Shown one piece after another: positions 32,958 through 44,401 of a stretch of 64,000 bases of DNA. Made by a program: the position numbers and the translations under genes. The notes under the pieces are model-generated. The model ran no database searches. It worked only from the letters and a program-made list of their open reading frames with translations, and was not told where the DNA came from. Each line of letters starts with the position of its first letter. The stretch's first letter is position 1. This stretch comes from Rattus norvegicus (lineage: Eukaryota > Chordata > Mammalia > Rodentia > Muridae). The stretch covers positions 68,366,039 through 68,430,038 of the forward strand of contig NC_086026.1 in assembly GCF_036323735.1 (NCBI RefSeq), in the 5' to 3' direction.

Positions 32958-34289
32958 AAATTACAGGTGGACGCCTCACATCCAGATGGAATTGCAGGTG
33001 GACACCACCACATCCAGCTGGAATTACAGGTGGACACCACCACATCCAGCTGGAATTACAGGTGGACACCACCACATCCAGCTGAAATTACAGGTGGACA
33101 CCTCACATCCAGATGGAATTGCAGGTGGACACCACCACATCCAGATGGAATTACAGATGGACACCACCACATCCAGCTGAAATTACAGGTGGACACCACC
33201 ACATCCAGCTGGAATTACAGGTGGACACCACCACATCCAGCTGGAATTACAGGTGGACACCACCACATCCAGCTGGAATTACAGGTGGACACCACCACAT
33301 CCAGATGGAATTACAGATGGACACCACCACATTCAGCTGAAATCACAGGTGGACACCACCACATCCAGCTGAAATCACAGGTGGACACCACCACATCCAG
33401 ATGGAATTACAGGTGGACACCACCACGTCCAGATGGAATTACAGGTGGACACCACCACATCCAGATGGAATTACAGGTGGACACCTCACATCCAGATGGA
33501 ATTACAGGTGGACACCACCACATCCAGATGGAATTACAGATGGACACCACCACATCCAGCTGAAATTACAGGTGGACACCACCACATCCAGCTGAAATTA
33601 CAGGTGGACACCACCACATCGAGCTGAAATTACAGGTGTACACCTCACATCCAGATGGAATTACAGGTGGACACCTCACATCCAGATGGAATTGCAGGTG
33701 GACACCACCACATCCAGGTGGAATTACAGGTGGACACCACCACGTCCAGATGGAATTACAGGTGTACACCACCACGTCCAGATGGAATTACAGGTGGACA
33801 CCACCACATCCAGCTGAAATTACAGGTGGACACCACCATATCCAGATGGAATTACAGGTGGACACCACCACATCCAGATGGAATTACAGATGGACACCAC
33901 CACATTCAGCTGAAATCACAGGTGGACACCACCACATCCAGCTGAAATTACAGGTGGACACCTCACATCCAGATGGAATTACAGGTGGACACCACCATAT
34001 CCAGATGGAATTACAGGTGGACACCACCACGTCCAGATGGAATTACAGGTGGACACCACCACATCCAGATGGAATTACAGGTGGACACCACCACGTCCAG
34101 GTGGAATTACAGGTGGACACCACCACATCCAGCTGGAATTACAGGTGGACACCACCACATCCAGGTGGAATTACAGGTGGACACCACCACGTCCAGATGG
34201 AATTACAGGTGGACACCACCACATCCAGCTGGAATTACAGGTGGACACCACCACGTCCAGGTGGAATTACAGGTGGACACAACATCCAG
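32925..34289. repeat. 32-bp minisatellite, about 43 copies
   Basis: Unit: GGAATTACAGGTGGACACCA followed by CCACATCCAGCT, with frequent A/C/G variation near the end (CAGCTG, CAGATG, CAGGTG) and about six 31-bp units with CTCAC instead of CACCAC. Because 32 is not a multiple of 3, each forward frame reads the array with a 32-residue period and few stops, giving long spurious frames (198 and 223 codons). Unit similarity suggests recent tandem amplification. It interrupts the ancient L1M. Confidence 0.97.
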
Positions 34290-34394
34290 TTTATACACAG
34301 GTTTTGAGGAATCTCAAACTCAGGTTTTAGTATATTTTGAAGTCATAGAGTATAATTCCTTAAAATTTGTCCCTTTTCCTGTAGCTGGGTAAGA

Positions 34395-35142
34395 CTTCCC
34401 GTGGAGGGAGGGAAATGCCAACCCACCTACAAAATCTTCAACCCAGAATTTGCCCTGCCTACGTGAGACACGCAGGAATATGGAGCAGAGACTGGGGGAT
34501 GAGCAACTGAGGGCTGACCCAACCTGAGAGCCATCTCTCTGAGAGAGTCACCCCTGACACTGTTAATGACGCTCTGCTATGCTTGCAGACAGGAGCCCAG
34601 CATAACTGTCTCCTGAGAGGCTGCATCCAGCAGCTGATAGAAACAGAAGCAGAGACCACAGCCAAGCATTAGGTGAGCTTGGGGAGTCTTTGTGGAAGGG
34701 GGCACATTAAGAAAGCTGGAGTGGTCAAGAAGACCTACAGATTCAACTCACCTGGGCCCACGGGGGCTCACAGAGACTGAACCACCAACCAACAAGCTTG
34801 CGTGGGCTGGACCTAAACCCCTTACACAGATGTAGCAGATGTGAGCTTGGTCTTCATGTGGGTCCCCTAACAACTGAAATGGGGGCTGTCTCTGACTCTG
34901 TTGCTTGCCTTTGGATCCTTTTCTCCTAGCTGAGCTGCCTTGTCTGGCCTCAGTGAGAGAGGACGTAGTTAATGATGCTGTGACTTGATGTGCCAAGGTG
35001 GATTGGTACCAATGGGGGGTCTTCCCCGAAAAGGAAGGGATAATGGAGGAAGAGGGTTGTAAGGGTGGTACTGGAAGGAGAGTAGTAGGGAGGGGGCTCC
35101 GATCAGGATGTAAAGAGAACCTATAAATAAATTAATGAAAAA
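34395..35142 (+). mobile_element. Lx-type L1 3' end
   Basis: A 3' UTR of an older murine L1 (Lx group), plus strand. It ends in a purine-rich block and 'gatcaggatgtaaagagaac' then an A-rich tail. No ORF2 is present. It is inserted opposite in direction to the surrounding L1M. Confidence 0.72.
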
Positions 35143-35445
35143 AGTCCCTTTTTATTAAGATTTCTATAGGTATTTGTACCTAAGAATTTTAAGACTTTTC
35201 TTCCTTTTCTTAAAATAACACTGGAATTTCAGAAGAGAGTACACTGAACCTGCATGTGCTTTCAATGGTTCGGGTTAACAGCATTACTTTACCCAACTCA
35301 TAACCGCAGTCTAGGGTGGTGATATACCTTAGAGGTAGGGCCCTCACCTAGAGTGCATGCAGTCTATCTTCTTGCTGATGTGGTCTTCACGTTTTTCATC
35401 ATGCTTTATAGATTTTTCTTGCGAATCCTTTACCTTCTTGATTAA

Positions 35446-35450
<5 letters not shown>

Positions 35451-35500
<50 letters not shown>
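35451..35500. repeat. (AT)25 microsatellite
   Basis: A perfect AT tract within L1M-derived DNA. Confidence 0.97.
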
Positions 35501-35502
<2 letters not shown>

Positions 35503-35849
35503 TTTAATAAATGGGATAGCTTAGTTTATTTTCCCAGCTTCCTCACTCTTGGTGCATACAGATGCTACTGTTTAGAATCGCAGTGGTGAGTGGGCACCCT
35601 TGCCTTGTTGTTTATGTGTTGGCATTGTATGACTTTATTATACTGAGAGATGTGCTTTTTATATCTAACTTGCTTTTACTGTTTATGTGTAATCTGAGTG
35701 GGTCTGAGGTTTCCCTGAAGACGCAGAAGTGATATTAAGGACCAAAGCATGTGCCCGAGGATGCCAGCCAGCCTGCCCATCCTAATGACTGGCAAGTCCT
35801 CGCAGTTACAAACATCAACCCTTCATATAGTGGATGCTTCTCTGTCTCA

Positions 35850-37150
35850 AGTGAGTCACTAACAGATGCAAAATGTGGTGCCTGAGACTGGGGTAACTAT
35901 CATAACAAGCATGTGGGTGCCGCCTTGGGACCGGATAGTGGAAAGGGGCTGGTGGGCTTTAGTAGCACACGGAAAGAAAAGCCTAAACTTGCTTGAACAG
36001 ACTGTTAGTGGAAATATGCATGTTAAAGTCTGCCAGGGAGGGCTCAGGAAGAGGCAAGGAATGTGGGAAGCTCATATTGCCATACACACATATCAAATGC
36101 CGAATGTTGTTGGAAATAGGAATGTTAAAGATGCTATTAAGGAAGGCTCAGAAGGTGGGCTGGGGGCGGTGGTCATGGATGGGTGTGGTGGTCATGGATG
36201 GAGGTATGTTGCTGAAGCCTAGAGGTAAGAAAGGTCCTGTTGCAAAGTGGCAGAAAGCACATCTGAATTTAATCCCATGGTTGTAAGGAGAATAGAGGAG
36301 CTGGCTGCTTAGCTAGGATTTCTCAGCAAAGTGTAGAAGGTGCAGCTGGCTTCCTCTTTACTGATTATGAATAATGTGAAACACAATGAGAAAAATGTGC
36401 TAAGCGGAAACGAAACGGAAACGTAGCTTGATGGTTTGAGACATTCTCAGCCTACTGAAATTATAAAAGATAAGATAAAGTGAAGGCAGCATCAAGAGGA
36501 AAGATTCACGGCCGGGATGTCGTGCTATCGAAAGAAAGCCAAGGGCGTGGCTGGCCAGCTACGGTGAGATGATTAAGGGCATGGCGCGCGGTTACACTCA
36601 GTCATCTCAAGACAAGCCGAACAGAGAAGTAGGATTATCCAGAAGCATCCGTGCAGGGTCCTCTCATCTAATGGCTCAGATCTCTGATGTACAAGGGCTT
36701 CGAGGATGCTAGTCCAGCGGAAATAGTGCCAAATGTGACTGGGAGAGACAAAGAAAAGATTAAGTAAAGGGCCGCCACCCGCCTCCAGCAAGCCAGGGGG
36801 CAGCACCAGCAGCATCGGTACATTGCTCCTCAGAAGGATGGGGCCGCTCAGAGGGCAAACCTCCAGGCAAAGGCAGAACTTTGGGACCTTAAGAATTGCC
36901 CCAGGCCTGAAACCCAATGCAATCCATCTTAATAGATCTTGAAATTTCATGGGAAGCCATGACTCCCTTATTCCTTCATATCCCCTCTCCTGGAATGGAG
37001 ACAACTGTAACCGTTACACTGTGCCAGTGTGTTGGATCTGGGGTGGGGACGCGAAAGACGGCTTATTTTCTAGTTTGCAAGTGTCTGGGCAGGGAGGTGG
37101 ATCATAACCAGAATCTTTCCACACCTGATTCAGACGGTGATATTTTACAA
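35850..37150 (+). mobile_element. ERVL-MaLR internal region, degenerate
   Basis: Ordered matches to the MLT1/MST-type internal sequence: 'gagactggggtaactatcat', 'agaaaagcctaaacttgctt', 'agcaaagtgtagaaggtgca', 'ttctcagcctactgaaatta' and 'tcctggaatggagacaactg'. No gag-like frame is intact. The left LTR was not found. This is an old endogenous retroelement that cannot make protein. Confidence 0.66.
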
Positions 37151-37446
37151 TGTAATGGGTTTAAACTCGTAGGGTGTGACTATATTTTGTATGTGGATGC
37201 ATGTGAAGTTTTGGAGATCAAGGGCCAAATTTGTCTAAAAGAATGTCCTAGATATCTGAATCTTGCAAAGATTCTTACCTGGGTGTGGTTACTCTGTGTG
37301 GCACAAAGGGTTCTGGGAATGTGGCTAACGATCTCAGCATGGGTAGATTACCCAGGACCGCACAAAAAGACTTGGAATGCAACCATGTGTTCTTCGAAGA
37401 GGGAGACAGAGGGAGGGAGACTTCCAAGACACAAAAAAGAAATGTT

Positions 37447-37766
37447 GCAGGCTGGGGAGATGGCTAAGTCAGAAAAGTGATTGCCCTGCCAGCACAAGGT
37501 CCTGAGTTTGACTCCACATTCAAAAACCTTATATGTCACGGATGGTGCTAGCTGATCTGTGATCCCAGTTCTGGGGAGGTAGGGACTTAGGGATCTCAGG
37601 GGCTGGCTACTCAACCAGCCTGGCTACTTAGAGAGTTCCAGGCCAATGAGAGATACTGTCTCAAAGAGAAAGTAGTAGACGGTGTGCTTGAGGAACAGTA
37701 TCAGAGGCTTCCTCCAGGCTCCAAACCTCCAAGCACATGCATGTGAATCTGTGTGAACAGGTACAC

Positions 37767-37768
<2 letters not shown>
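37447..37768 (+). mobile_element. RSINE1/B4A-type SINE
   Basis: The head 'ggctggggagatggctaagt', then 'gtgatcccagttctggggag' and 'gttccaggccaatgagagat', ends at a CA repeat. It is inserted in the MLT1 LTR. Confidence 0.82.

Positions 37769-37813
<45 letters not shown>
37769..37813. repeat. (CA)n microsatellite
   Basis: About 22 CA units at the SINE 3' end. Confidence 0.97.
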
Positions 37814-37817
<4 letters not shown>

Positions 37818-38184
37818 TTGATCTGCTTTAGGGAACTATTGACTGGAAGATGTTTCGGGCTTTGAGGATGGAGCAAAGGCTGCATCAGCCAAGAAGTGCA
37901 TATGGGGAGTAGGAGCTGGAAAAGGCAAAGAATACAAGCGCAGACATCGGGAAGGGGAAGGGGAACGGAAGGTGGGAGATGGATCCTTTCCTACGGTTTC
38001 CAACACAAGCCCTGCTGACACTTTCATTTTGGCCCAGTGAAACTAATTGCAGAGTTTTGGCTTCTGAAAGCGTGAAAGAATAAGTCTGTGTGCTAAATCA
38101 TTGAATTTGTGGTAATTTGTTCTAGTAGCTAAAGGAAACTACCACAGAACATAATCAGAGATGAAAAAAGCAATATTGATTACA

Positions 38185-38228
<44 letters not shown>
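38185..38228. repeat. (CA)n microsatellite
   Basis: About 22 units just beyond the MLT1 LTR. Confidence 0.97.
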
Positions 38229-38229
<1 letters not shown>

Positions 38230-38324
38230 CCACTGAAAAGGAACTCTGATATTGTTTTTGGAAAACTCACATTTGCATTTCAAAGTGGGGTCGTCAATAC
38301 TTTTTCCCTACCTTCCCCACCTTT

Positions 38325-38530
38325 TTTGTTTGTTTGTTTGTTTTTGAGACAGGATCTGGTAGGGCTAAGGCTAGTCTCAAACTAAAGATGACCTTGAACT
38401 TCTGACCTTCCTGCATCTATCTCGGGAGTGCTAGAGTGACAGTCATGGCTGCTGTGCAGGGCTGGGACTAAAACCCAGGGCTCTGTACCTGCTAAGGAAA
38501 TAGTCTACCAGCTGGACTATGTTCCCACCC
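38325..38530 (-). mobile_element. B4 SINE (B1 plus ID-like)
   Basis: A (TTTG)n lead at 38325-38343, antisense B1 part ('gagacaggatctggtagggc', 'cgggagtgctagagtgaca') and ID-like part ('gactaaaacccagggctctg'). Confidence 0.78.
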
Positions 38531-39250
38531 CATTGCTCATTGACTTTGAGAATTTATATTTTCCCTGTCAGTCTCTCGTTTTATCTAGATTATCAGATGA
38601 ACAGCATCATGTGGAAAGTATGTCTATAATTTCTTAAATTTCACATATACTTAAGAGTACATCTCTTGTTTTTTTATTCTCAATTTTTGAATAATTATGC
38701 TTTCCCTCTTCTTTAATTCACTGCTTGGTGAACAATTTGTTTTATTGCCACCCTCTTCCATTCAGCTATCCCACTTAATTCTGTGTTTTTAAACGTGGTG
38801 ATTAGATAAATGCTTTCCTTTCTCGTGTTCCCTCCCGCTTTCCCCGTTCATTTTGTTGCTTCTCTCCAACTTCCGCCGGCACTGAACATTTCATTGCTTA
38901 ACACGCGCCAGAGTTTTCGATCGATTACTTAATTCATTGCTCATTTTCGCTTTTTCTTGTTTGGTAATTGAGACATTTAAGTCCATGCATCCCCTTCCAA
39001 GCCCAGCTTTGGCTACATACTATAAGTTTCAACATGTAGTATTCACAATATTAAAATTTGCCAGGCAACTCTGTAATTGTCATTTTTATTCCAAGCAGTT
39101 AGAAGATTTTGGTTATTCTCCCATTATCTTTTTATAGTAGCATTTAATTATAATCGGAGGATATAATTTATTCTTGCAGTACATTTTGGGATAGCTCAGA
39201 CTGGGATATACATTTGTGTAAATATTCTATGAGTAGGAGAGTAGGAAAAG
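38531..39250 (-). mobile_element. Ancient L1M ORF2 fragment (tentative)
   Basis: 'gctacatactataagtttca' and 'tagtattcacaatattaaaa' resemble the antisense L1 ORF2 segment around the 'cataagtttgagtatgttg' stretch of the young copy. Weak but ordered. Confidence 0.42.
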
Positions 39251-39900
39251 ACCGTCCACTCTCTAGGTCTGGGGGTAGATATTAATAGTAGTATTAATAA
39301 TAGATAGTCTTCATTCTTCAAATTATTCGGCTCCTTTGGATTTATTTTTCTGGTGTGACTGTCAGTGCCTGAAGAAAATAATGGGTACGAGACGGGACTT
39401 TTATTCTACAGAAGTTTCTGTGTACATGTCAGTTGAATAGCAATGGGGTAGGCTGTCTGCCAGGATGTAAAAATAGGGTTCAGCAGTCTCCTGCTACTGG
39501 CACACCCTGCAAAAATGTCTCTCGGTTTGTTTTCCCAGTAGAATCTCCTTGGGTTTTTAATATCCAAGCCTCATTGAACCTATGTATTTGCCTATATATT
39601 TTTAGCTGATGTTTACATAGGAGATAATGATGTTTACATAGCCAAGCCAACCTCAAGTCAACATTTTAACTAAATAACACGCAAAAAAAAAAGTCTTAAC
39701 TCCCTTTCCAAATACAAACAGTAGAACAACAGATTCGAGAGCAGATGCTTTGACGAGATCAGGAGCCGTCACAGACACACAGACATGCACACCGAATCCC
39801 CACAAAGGTCACGGGCATCACACGTGCATGCTGTTGGGTCTGAAGCAGCTGGCTTTGTTTTCTGGCTGTTGTTTATTACGAGCTGGCCTACCTCCTGTGA
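39251..39900. other. Unidentified sequence
   Basis: No gene or clear repeat was seen; it may include old LINE DNA. Confidence 0.35.
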
Positions 39901-40591
39901 CATTCACCTTTAAAAAGTACGCAGTTTCGGTAATCACATAACTGCCACAGTATATAAGATATAACACATTTTAATCACTCCAAAATGTCCCCTGTGCACC
40001 TCCGCAGTCATCCCATCCCCAGTCCCTGGCAAGCTCTGAGCGACTCTTATTACTGTAATTGACCTTCTCATAAATGAATGCATACAGTAAGTAGACTTTT
40101 AGGTCTGTCTTCTTTCACTCAGTCCGGGACATGTGAGAGCCACTCATGTTGATGTGTGTGCATTTGTGTTTTATTGCTAGTAACCTTCCATTACATGGAA
40201 AGTCATGGTTCATTTATCCATCCCAACCTGAAGAGCATGGGGATGAGTCAGCCTAGACTCTGACTTATGAATATGGCCACTATAAACATCAACACACAGG
40301 CCATGTGTGGCTGCACCTCTGGATGATGACTCTCTAGAGAGGGATGTTCTGGACCGGGCGATTTTTGCGTATTTGACTTCATGAGAGGCCATAAGACTGG
40401 TTTTCAAAGTGGTTTGTGTCACTTTAGGTTCCCAGCAGTGATGACTGAGCCCACGCTGCCCCATGTCCTCAGCATTTGGTATCATCAGCTCTTTAAATGT
40501 CATCTGTGGCCAGGATGACAGCTCAGTCTATAAATGGCTTTGCCTTGAAGTCATGAAGACCTGAGTGGGAGCCCCAGAAAGTAGGCATAGT

Positions 40592-40712
40592 GCTTCCTTC
40601 TCTTTTTTTCCTTTTCTTTATTTTTTTTGGAGCTGGGGACTGAACCCAGGGCCTTGTGCTTGCTAGGCAAGCGCTCTACCACTGAGATAAATCCCCAACC
40701 CCGCTTCCTTCT
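40592..40712 (-). mobile_element. Full-length ID SINE with target-site duplication
   Basis: A 74-bp antisense ID body (40629-40702) ends 'gataaatccccaacccc', the complete 5' end of the ID RNA. It has a T-rich tail (40602-40628) and flanking GCTTCCTTCT (40592-40601 and 40703-40712). In sense, the pol III A-box region (TGGTAGAGCGC type) is visible. Confidence 0.95.
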
Positions 40713-40819
40713 TATCCTAGCTCTGGAAAGACAGACAGCTGGATCCTGGTTGCAGTTTCAGGCCAGTGAGACACCTTGTCTCAAGAAACAAGATGGAGGA
40801 AGGCTTGCTCCCTGAGAAA

Positions 40820-41294
40820 TGATAAGCAAGCACCTACCATTTCCTTTAAGGTCTAATCAACGAGCCAGAGTCTACTGTGGGGGCCAATGAGGTCAATAGC
40901 TTCCTTACGGAGCAGGCTTTGGGGGTTACTTACAGGATCTGGGTGATCCCAAAGCAGCTGCACCTGGAGCCTCCCCTCCACATAGATGAGGCCTCCCCAT
41001 AGCTGCATAGATGGAGTCCGCTCTGATGATGGTCTCTATGTATGCTAGACTTCCCAAGACCACAGGGCCACGTGCAATTAGGGCAGAATGACAGCAATGG
41101 GCAGGAGGTGTAGAATAGAAGTGCCATGGGCTCAGGTGAGAGTCTAATGTCCCTCACCACCCACTCCTTCTATTCGAGAACACTGGCAGCCAGCAAGTCC
41201 AACCTCCAGGGCTACTTGTGCTTAGTCACACCTGCTCTGATGAAGATCACAGGCGCTCTGCCCAGAGAACAGCATCTACAGCAATAGCATCCAT
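40820..41294. other. 475-bp insertion of unknown family
   Basis: The surrounding SINE resumes after this segment, and both sides carry CTGAGAAA (40812-40819 and 41295-41302), as expected of an insertion with an 8-bp duplication. I do not recognise the content. It has no poly(A) or clear TG...CA ends. Confidence 0.5.
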
Positions 41295-41345
41295 CTGAGA
41301 AACAACGCCTGAGGGTGTCCTCTGCCTCCATACTTATATATGTAC

Positions 41346-41885
41346 ACAACACAGGCAGGCATGCACACACATGCACACACGCTGTCTCACACTCACACAC
41401 TCACACACATGCACATATACACACACTCTCTCACACACACTCTCACACACACACACTCATTCACACACTCACACACACTCTCACACACACTCACACACAC
41501 ACTCACACTCACACATGCTCTCTCTCACACACGCATACTCACACATGCTCTCTCTCACATACACACACACTCACACACACTCTCGCACATGCTCTCTCTC
41601 ACATACACACTCACACTCTCTTACACACACTCACACACACTCACTCTCACATGTTCTCTCTCACATACACACTCACACACTCACACACACTCTCTCACAT
41701 GCTCTCTCTCACATACACACTCACACAGTCACACACTCTCTTACACACACTCACTCACACTCACACACTCTCTCTCACATACACACTCACACACTCACAC
41801 ATGCTCTCCCTCTCTCTCTCACATACACACTCACACACTCACAAACGCTCTCTCTCACACACACACTCTCTCACACACACACAGT
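41346..41885. repeat. CA/CT-rich compound microsatellite, 540 bp
   Basis: An irregular mix of CACACT, CTCTCT and CACATG steps following the B4A SINE. All three forward frames stay open for about 190-210 codons of His/Thr/Ser/Leu and are not genes. Confidence 0.95.
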
Positions 41886-42345
41886 CTGTTACTCTCACAG
41901 ATCTAGAGTGCATCCCTATGGGCTGATGAGGATTAAGGTCTTTGCTGTACCAACTCCTCAGACGTGTCAGTCATATATTCTCGTCGATGAAGTCTCTGTT
42001 TAAATCTTCCATTCCTTTTAAAATTAGGTTATTTATTTTCTCAAACTGAGTTTTTGAAAGATCAAGTTCATTATCAAAGATACAATTAGCAATGTTTTCT
42101 TCTAGTCTGTAATTTGTTTTGTTTTCTTATCCATGTCTTTGGAGGAGCAAAAGTTCTTATGTTTGATGGTCCAATTACCATTTCTTTCATTATGTACATG
42201 ATGGTCTTTATGTCACAGATATGAAACTCGTACCCAGCATGAAGTCACAAGAATTTCTTCCTGTGTTTTTTTCCAGAAATTTAATATAGACTTAAAATTT
42301 TCATTAATGCATTTTCATTTTATGTTTTGTAACTTTGTACATTTT

Positions 42346-43440
42346 TTTGATTAGAGAGAAATGTTGTTAGAGCATTTGACATGCAAACATGACAGATGTT
42401 ACATATATAGCATTGTGCTATGCTCCACATGTTAAGAAAATTATCTCAGCATTTGATGTCATTAAAATAATGTTCACTGTTTGGGACCAGAACTTTCTAT
42501 TATATAGACAAGTAGGATATGATATATATATATATATATATATCATTAGATTAAAGTGGTTTTTTTTAAGGCCTGGTCAGTGCACATCTGATATGCTGTT
42601 TGGCACAAACTAATGTTTTTCATAATTGTCATTCAACAGTGCAGTTGGGATAAGCACAAACGAATCAGACTCTATTGAGGTCACTACAATCTGGGTTTGC
42701 TTGCTCCACTCAGGTCCCAGGAACATGCCCGCTTAAACAATCATGCTGCTTCTCTAAGAAACGAGTGAAATTTTAATCAGCTGGAGGAAGCAGGTGCCCA
42801 GAAGGGAACAGATCGGTCGCACTGTCAGAAAACCCGACTGCACGCACACACACAAAGAAAACATGCACGGCTGAAGGAATCAAAAGAATCAGCCAACTAA
42901 GGAGAATCATACAGATTGTGTTTGCACCTGACAAAACTGTGAGTGGGCAAAGCACTAAGTGCTCTTCTGTATCCATGGGCTGTACCGTTTGAATTCTTCA
43001 CTATGCATCACTCAGCTTGCTGTGTTTCTTACCGGAGCTTTTCAATAAATCATCAAGAGCCACACAGTCAGATGACGCTTTGTGGACTGTAATCTCTCCT
43101 TCATTCCTTCATTTACCAAATAGGGATGCCTACCGCATGCTCAGCGTATCGCAGTGAATATGGACGACACTGTGCATTGTTGGGAAATGGACAGAAAATT
43201 TGGGCTGGTGGTGAAGAATGCCTACTGTCATCGCTGTGGAAATTAGAGACTCTCCACGGGCCCTGTAGTCATAGGGTAGTTCTGGGCTTCCAGGTGTCCT
43301 GCCAAGCACGTGTTATGCTTTACTTGTGAGGAGGCTGACGGTCTCCCGAGAGAGTTCAGAGACAGAGGAGTTTTCTCCAGTGTGTTAGCTGACTGTCTCT
43401 GCTATAACAACTCCCTCCAAAGTTGGTTTTGAACCACACT
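42346..43440. other. Unique sequence with (AT)n at 42522-42543
   Basis: No gene was recognised. Short open frames lack domains. Confidence 0.45.
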
Positions 43441-43444
43441 GACT

Positions 43445-43700
43445 AGGGCTAGAGAGACCACTCAGCCTGTAAAGTACTCACCACAGAAGCAGGAAGAATC
43501 CGATCCCAGTGCCCACATAAAAATCCCAGTGCTTGGAGGGCAGAGACAAGAGGATCTGGGTGCTTGTTGGCCAGCTGGTCTCGCTAATGAGCGAGTTCAG
43601 TGAGAGGCCTTGTATCAAAACATAAGGTGGCAAGTTGCTGAGGAAGACACCTGATGTCAACCTCTGGCTTCCACGTGTACTTACAAATACACATGAGCTG
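43445..43700 (+). mobile_element. RSINE1/B4A-type SINE
   Basis: 'gggctagagagaccactcag', 'gatcccagtgcccacataaa' and 'gatgtcaacctctggcttcc' follow the composite SINE. Confidence 0.72.
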
Positions 43701-44352
43701 TGCAGTCATCACGACCTCCCAAAATCCTTTACTTTGTCACATCTCTTGCCATTCTCTCAGATACTGGGCATTAGGATACTGACATCCTCAAGAGACTACC
43801 ATTCTGCCTACCACATCTTGGGCTCCCAAGGTTTGTCATTGGCCTTGGCTGCTGCTCAAGGCTTGAGTGCACCATGAGGTAGTTAAGACCTTACAAGTCT
43901 GGTGCATTGTCCTGGGTATCTGGCAGGAGCCCGGATATGCCAGTGAAGTAGACAGTTGCTGGGAAGACACAAGATCAACAGGAGCTTACATCAGACCCTG
44001 GACATTCAGAAAGGATGTACAGTCTCAAGGGCACCATAAAAGTCACCTTTGTCTGATTTAGTATGTGAGTCAGGACAAACATCACAGTTTGTGACAATTG
44101 AGGCTTATTTGGTTACAGGGTTTACCCAGTAGGGGTCTGCTCTGTAGTCCTCATGAAGGTTCCTAAAACTGATGGAGAAGCCACCATTTCAGACTTAACC
44201 AGATGCTATGGCAGAGGGACAAAGAGAAATCATTATGGATGGAGAAGTATCTTGCCCAGCAATGAAACCTTTAACCTTAGACATGGCATATATCACTTCT
44301 GCCCACAATTCATGGATCAGATTTTGAAAGTGGCTATGTGTGAGGGTGTGCG
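43701..44352. other. Unique sequence
   Basis: Nothing firmly recognised. Confidence 0.4.
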
Positions 44353-44361
44353 ACACACACA

Positions 44362-44401
<40 letters not shown>

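Larger units (their letters stand above)
37151..38150 (+). mobile_element. MLT1-type 3' LTR, split by a SINE
   Basis: The left part contains 'gatctcagcatgggtagatt' (conserved MLT1 block). The right part has 'ggagctggaaaaggcaaaga' and 'gaaagcgtgaaagaataagt', closing with 'ttgaatttgtggtaatttgt'. A RSINE1-type element (37447-37813) separates the halves. It follows the MaLR internal region in the same direction, so the two form one proviral remnant. Confidence 0.66.
40505..41345 (+). mobile_element. B4A-type SINE, split twice
   Basis: Parts lie at about 40505-40601 ('aggatgacagctcagtctat'), 40703-40819 ('ttcaggccagtgagacacct') and 41295-41345 ('gagggtgtcctctgcctcca'). An ID element and a 475-bp insertion separate them. 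The CA-rich tract that follows is its expanded tail. Confidence 0.68.
39901..42345 (-). mobile_element. Ancient L1M, interrupted
   Basis: Two collinear antisense blocks. At 39901-40500: 'ataagatataacacatttta', 'ttctttcactcagtccggga', 'ttcaaagtggtttgtgtcac'. At 41960-42345: 'tgaagtctctgtttaaatct', 'ggaggagcaaaagttcttat'. Between them sit a B4A SINE with an ID, an unidentified insertion and a CA-rich tract. No frame survives. Confidence 0.68.

Noticed and set aside
32925..34289. Regular 32-bp spacing suggested a CRISPR array
   Set aside because: There are no distinct spacers: the whole unit repeats. The sequence is SINE-related and in a mammalian context.
32967..34392. Long open frames of 139-223 codons with a 32-residue repeat
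   Set aside because: They follow automatically from a 32-bp unit lacking stops and occur in all three forward frames.
35850..38150. Intact endogenous retrovirus
   Set aside because: Only a heavily mutated internal region and one LTR are present; no gag, pol or env frame survives.
40629..40702. tRNA-like gene
   Set aside because: The tRNA-like features belong to an ID SINE with poly(A)-type tail and target duplication.
41315..42003. Three overlapping frames of about 190-210 codons rich in His and Thr
   Set aside because: They read the CA/CT microsatellite in all phases, so they have no coding meaning.
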